Shown piece by piece: positions 61,113 through 64,000 of a stretch of DNA of 64,000 bases. The first letter of the stretch is position 1; each line of letters starts with the position of its first letter. A model generated the notes under the pieces. It made no database searches and was not told the DNA's origin. It saw only the letters and a list, made by a program, of their open reading frames with translations. A program made the translations under genes and the position numbers. The stretch is from Taibaiella sp. (lineage in GTDB: Bacteria > Bacteroidota > Bacteroidia > Chitinophagales > Chitinophagaceae): contig JAHBTQ010000002.1 in assembly GCA_019638495.1 (NCBI GenBank), forward strand, positions 744,001-808,000. Reading direction: 5' to 3'.

Positions 61113-62731
61113 GCGACATTTCACTATTCAAAACCTTTGCAAAAGGCTCACACAAGGCAAAAACTGGAGGCAGTAACTGTGTTATTTACACTCGCGTTTC
61201 AACCAAAGAGCAAGCCGACAACAATTTAAGCCTTGATACACAGAAGAAGGCTTGTGAAATGTTTGCTAAAAAGGGGAACCTCCAAATTATGGGCAGCTTC
61301 GGCGGCACGTTTGAGAGTGCAAAGACCGATGAAAGAAAGCAGTTCAACAACATGCTATCTTTTCTGAAGAAGAGCAGGGAGAAAATATCACACATCATAG
61401 TGTACAGCGTTGATAGGTTCAGCCGGTCTGGTGCTAATGCCATTTACATTGCCGAGCAATTGAAAAAGCAGGGTATAGTTGTTTGCTCTGTAACACAACC
61501 AACCGATGCATCAACGGCAAGTGGAAGTCTGCAACAAAATATACAGTTCATATTTAGCGAGTACGAAAACCAACAGCGCAGGGAGAAATGCATGGCTGGT
61601 GTTAAGGAAATGCTGCTGCGCGGTGAATGGCCAACTGCGCCTCCTATTGGTTACGACATTGTCAAGTCCAATGGTAAGCGGTCTATCGTGCTCAATAAGG
61701 ATGGTAAGCTACTCAAAAAGGCGTTCCACTGGAAGGTCAAGGAAAAGGTATCCAGCGAGGAGATTATCAGGAGGCTTGCTGCTCAGGGGCTAAAAATAAC
61801 TAATCAGAGAATCTCAGCGTTTTTCCGCAATCCGTTTTATTGTGGCCTTATGGTCCATACAGCATTGGAAGGACACGTAATAGAAGGTAATCATGAGAAG
61901 ATGATCTCTAAAGAGCTATTCCTTGAAGCAAATGACGTTCTATCTGAAAACAAGCAAGGCTATCGCACTAATCCAGAGAATGAAGAGATACCGCTTAAAC
62001 GGTTTTATAAGTGCGATGAGTGTGGGCAGTTTCTTAGGGCATACAAGGCTTACAAGAACCAGAAGTATTATTACAAATGCAACACAAAGGGATGCAACTG
62101 CAATATGAGGGCTGATACTCTTCACGAACGTTTTGCTCAAACGTTGTCAGAGTACTGCCTTGAATTTGATGAGGCGATGCAGTACCTGATAAAAGAGCAA
62201 ATGATTGTGGAATACAATAAGTCGAATGAGCAGAAAGAAGAGAACATTCAGAATATCGAAAAGCAATTAACGGAGGTAGATAAGAAGTTGGAACGCCTAG
62301 AAGAACGATATGTTTTGGAGGAAATAACCAAGGATATGTTCGATAAATTCAAGGCGAAATTCGTTGACGAAAAGAAGGATATTGAAAAGGAACGGACAAA
62401 ATTTGGGAATAGGGTGTCGAACCTTGATTTATACATAGATACAGCCTTTAGAACATCCTCGAAACTCGCTCCAGAATGGGCTTCCGCTGATTACAACGAC
62501 AGACAAGAGCTTCAGTATATGGTCTTTCCAGAAGGAATATACTACAATCGTAAAAAAGACGAGTGTCGAACCCCGAAAGTTAATGTAGCATTCCGCTACT
62601 TTGCACGACTGGCAAGGCTTTCAGGGGAAAAAGAAAAGAGGGAACTGCAATTTGAATTGCATGTTCCCTCTTCTGTAGCCTCGTCAGGGCTACAAAACAA
62701 CTCCGCATCCTCACTCGTTATTCACCCTTAA
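61109..62731 (+). CDS. Large serine recombinase
   Basis: 540 residues. Resolvase-type catalytic domain with CVIYTRVSTKEQ (catalytic Ser31) and the VYSVDRFSRSG arginine motif; a recombinase domain (RGEWPTAPPIGYDI, ITNQRISAFFRNPFYCGLM), a zinc-ribbon (CDECGQFLRA...CNTKGCNC), a coiled coil (about 370-440) and a C-terminal region. Full-length for the integrase/transposase-type large serine recombinases. It would integrate or excise an element. A strong hairpin lies inside its final codons. Confidence 0.92.
   Translation: MSDISLFKTFAKGSHKAKTGGSNCVIYTRVSTKEQADNNLSLDTQKKACEMFAKKGNLQIMGSFGGTFESAKTDERKQFNNMLSFLKKSREKISHIIVYSVDRFSRSGANAIYIAEQLKKQGIVVCSVTQPTDASTASGSLQQNIQFIFSEYENQQRREKCMAGVKEMLLRGEWPTAPPIGYDIVKSNGKRSIVLNKDGKLLKKAFHWKVKEKVSSEEIIRRLAAQGLKITNQRISAFFRNPFYCGLMVHTALEGHVIEGNHEKMISKELFLEANDVLSENKQGYRTNPENEEIPLKRFYKCDECGQFLRAYKAYKNQKYYYKCNTKGCNCNMRADTLHERFAQTLSEYCLEFDEAMQYLIKEQMIVEYNKSNEQKEENIQNIEKQLTEVDKKLERLEERYVLEEITKDMFDKFKAKFVDEKKDIEKERTKFGNRVSNLDLYIDTAFRTSSKLAPEWASADYNDRQELQYMVFPEGIYYNRKKDECRTPKVNVAFRYFARLARLSGEKEKRELQFELHVPSSVASSGLQNNSASSLVIHP
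62637..62671. terminator. Hairpin within the 3' end of the recombinase gene
   Basis: AGAGGGAAC/GTTCCCTCT with inner GCAATT/AATTGC. On the minus strand TTTTCTTTTT follows. It may terminate transcripts running towards lower coordinates or be an element end. Confidence 0.6.
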
Positions 62732-62819
62732 TTACTCTGAACACCCTACCAGCAAGCACTTTGCTAAAAATGTTCATCGTAGTTACTTCGTAAATAATAC
62801 ATACATTTACATGAAATCC

Positions 62820-62838
62820 TGACCAAAATCCTGACCAA
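62820..62838 (+). repeat. Motif before the tyrosine recombinase start
   Basis: TGACCAAAATCCTGACCAA, directly preceding the ATG at 62,838. Near-identical copy at 27,928-27,945. Confidence 0.6.
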
Positions 62839-64000
62839 TGGCCACACTTCGTTTCACGCCAAAGAAGAAGACAAACGGCACCTGTCACATTATGGCAGTC
62901 ATACAGGATGGCCCGTCAGAATACTCACGATACACCGGCTATTCCATACCCGATGCGTCCATAACCGTCAAAGGCAAAAAAGAACTCAAATACTGGAATG
63001 CAAACAGCAGCCGCGTCCGTTCGCTCGATCCAGACGAAACCGCCGAGATAAACAAACTGCTGGCCGACTGGGAAACTGCTTTCAAAGCATACATTTCAGC
63101 CTGCAACATCAACCAGCAACCCATCGACGTCATTAAGTTCCGCGACTCACTCGGCAAGGTAAATCAAACCCTCGTCCAGGTCCGTCACAAAAGCTCACCC
63201 CTTCTCGTTGATATAATAGAGCAATACCTGCAGGCAATAGCAAGCACCCATAAGGACCGCACCTCCAGCAAGTTCACCGTACTCAAAGCCAACATACTCA
63301 AATACCAGGAAGCCCGTGGCACCACCATTCACGTGTCCGACGTCGATCATGACTTTTACATGGACTTCTGCAAATGGTGCATCTCCAGTGAGAACAACTT
63401 CAACCCTACCCTCAATAAAAAGCAGGGCAATATCGTCACGGTCCTCACCTATGCGCAGAAACATTTCAAGCTACCCCTCACAAACCAATACCTGAACATC
63501 CACCGGTGGAAAGAGACCGCAGCAAAGAAATATGCACTCCACCCGGAGGAACTGGCTACCCTCAGGGCATTCACACCCACAAACACATATCACGCCATGG
63601 TGCTAGATGCATTCCTGCTCGCCACTGAAACAGGGCTACGCCATTCCGATATCATACAGCTCAAAGCCGCACACATTAAAACCCGCGTCACCACATCAGG
63701 CACCTTCCAGTACATCGATATCACCGCATTCAAAGGAGACAAAAACACATCCGTACCCGTGTCAAACCTTGCATCACAGGTCATAGAGAAATACTACCAC
63801 CCCACAGACTGTCTGTTTCATTTCGACTATTCGCAGTCCACATCTCGCACCCTCAAATCCATTTTTGAGCACCCCGATGTAAACCTCAATAGGCCCTGCG
63901 AAATTGTTCAGATACAAGGCGTTCAGCGTGTCCGGGAAGTATTACCCCTGCACGACGTCATTTCCTTCCACATGGGCCGCAATACCTACATCACGCGCCT
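62838..64000 (+). CDS. Tyrosine recombinase/phage-type integrase (3' truncated by window)
   Basis: Open frame of 387 complete codons to the window end with no stop. An N-terminal arm-binding/SAM-like region (to about 215) precedes a catalytic domain with the first conserved Arg in TETGLRHSDIIQL (about residue 272), a lysine region (FKGDKN) and the H-x-x-R motif in ISFHMGRNTYITR (about 376-386). The final His/Tyr catalytic part is beyond the window. It is typical of Bacteroidota integrases. It was absent from simple complete-ORF listing because it has no stop in the window. Confidence 0.9.
   Translation, partial: MATLRFTPKKKTNGTCHIMAVIQDGPSEYSRYTGYSIPDASITVKGKKELKYWNANSSRVRSLDPDETAEINKLLADWETAFKAYISACNINQQPIDVIKFRDSLGKVNQTLVQVRHKSSPLLVDIIEQYLQAIASTHKDRTSSKFTVLKANILKYQEARGTTIHVSDVDHDFYMDFCKWCISSENNFNPTLNKKQGNIVTVLTYAQKHFKLPLTNQYLNIHRWKETAAKKYALHPEELATLRAFTPTNTYHAMVLDAFLLATETGLRHSDIIQLKAAHIKTRVTTSGTFQYIDITAFKGDKNTSVPVSNLASQVIEKYYHPTDCLFHFDYSQSTSRTLKSIFEHPDVNLNRPCEIVQIQGVQRVREVLPLHDVISFHMGRNTYITR

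Overview
The window looks like a chromosomal stretch of a Bacteroidota bacterium, most likely of the Chitinophagaceae type. Signs of this are a T9SS-type C-terminal sorting domain, many short lipoproteins, carboxypeptidase-regulatory-like domains, Bacteroidota-style -7 promoter elements (TAnnTTTG), a Sec/lipoprotein clade II nitrous oxide reductase, and the style of the recombinases. This is inferred from protein style; no taxonomic marker was searched.

Region 1 (about 1-27,800) reads as core chromosome. It holds a truncated penicillin-acylase-type gene, secreted proteins and lipoproteins, parE, a Gdx/SugE exporter, a TlpA-like protein, a membrane-anchored LuxR regulator divergent from a TPR histidine kinase, a GH15 enzyme, tRNA-Gln(UUG), recN, an RlmI-type methyltransferase, yebC, rsmG, a GT2 glycosyltransferase, ung, a NodB-type deacetylase, a TatD hydrolase and uvrC.

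Region 2 (about 27,870-29,815) is a small AT-rich defence-like cassette. A PD-(D/E)XK nuclease-like gene overlaps an AbiU2-like HEPN gene by 4 bp. The pair is bracketed by two diverged direct repeats, each preceded by a strong hairpin.

Region 3 (30,066-37,858) is one apparent minus-strand operon: a four-helix membrane protein, a TetR regulator, a membrane protein, a lipoprotein, a cupin, and a TolC/MFP/RND efflux pump. Its promoter region carries a perfect 16-bp palindrome that is a good candidate TetR operator.

Region 4 (38,149-55,558) is a nitrogen-oxide respiration and stress island: hemerythrin and RIC-type di-iron repair proteins, a fasciclin lipoprotein, nosL-nosD-nosF-nosY with a truncated haemoglobin, nosZ with a cytochrome c, a Crp/Fnr regulator followed by a histidine-rich membrane protein and NorC/NorB-like subunits, and a three-gene operon (uncharacterised 600-residue protein, proline dehydrogenase, PLP decarboxylase). 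Six FNR-like palindromes (ATGAY-N4-RTCAT, two degenerate) lie 62-83 bp upstream of start codons. Each has a -7-like element 32-37 bp further downstream. They appear to tie region 3, the di-iron proteins, fasciclin, nosZ, the regulator/NorCB operon and the orphan three-gene operon into one regulon. The NorB-like subunit lacks two canonical metal-ligand histidines.

Region 5 (55,832-64,000) is a mobile/defence region: a coiled-coil protein, a complete Lamassu / ABC-three-component-type system (DUF4297/Cap4-like nuclease, small middle component, SMC-like ATPase with zinc-hook cysteines), an 18-bp inverted repeat, a large serine recombinase with a small partner gene, and a tyrosine recombinase cut off by the window end.
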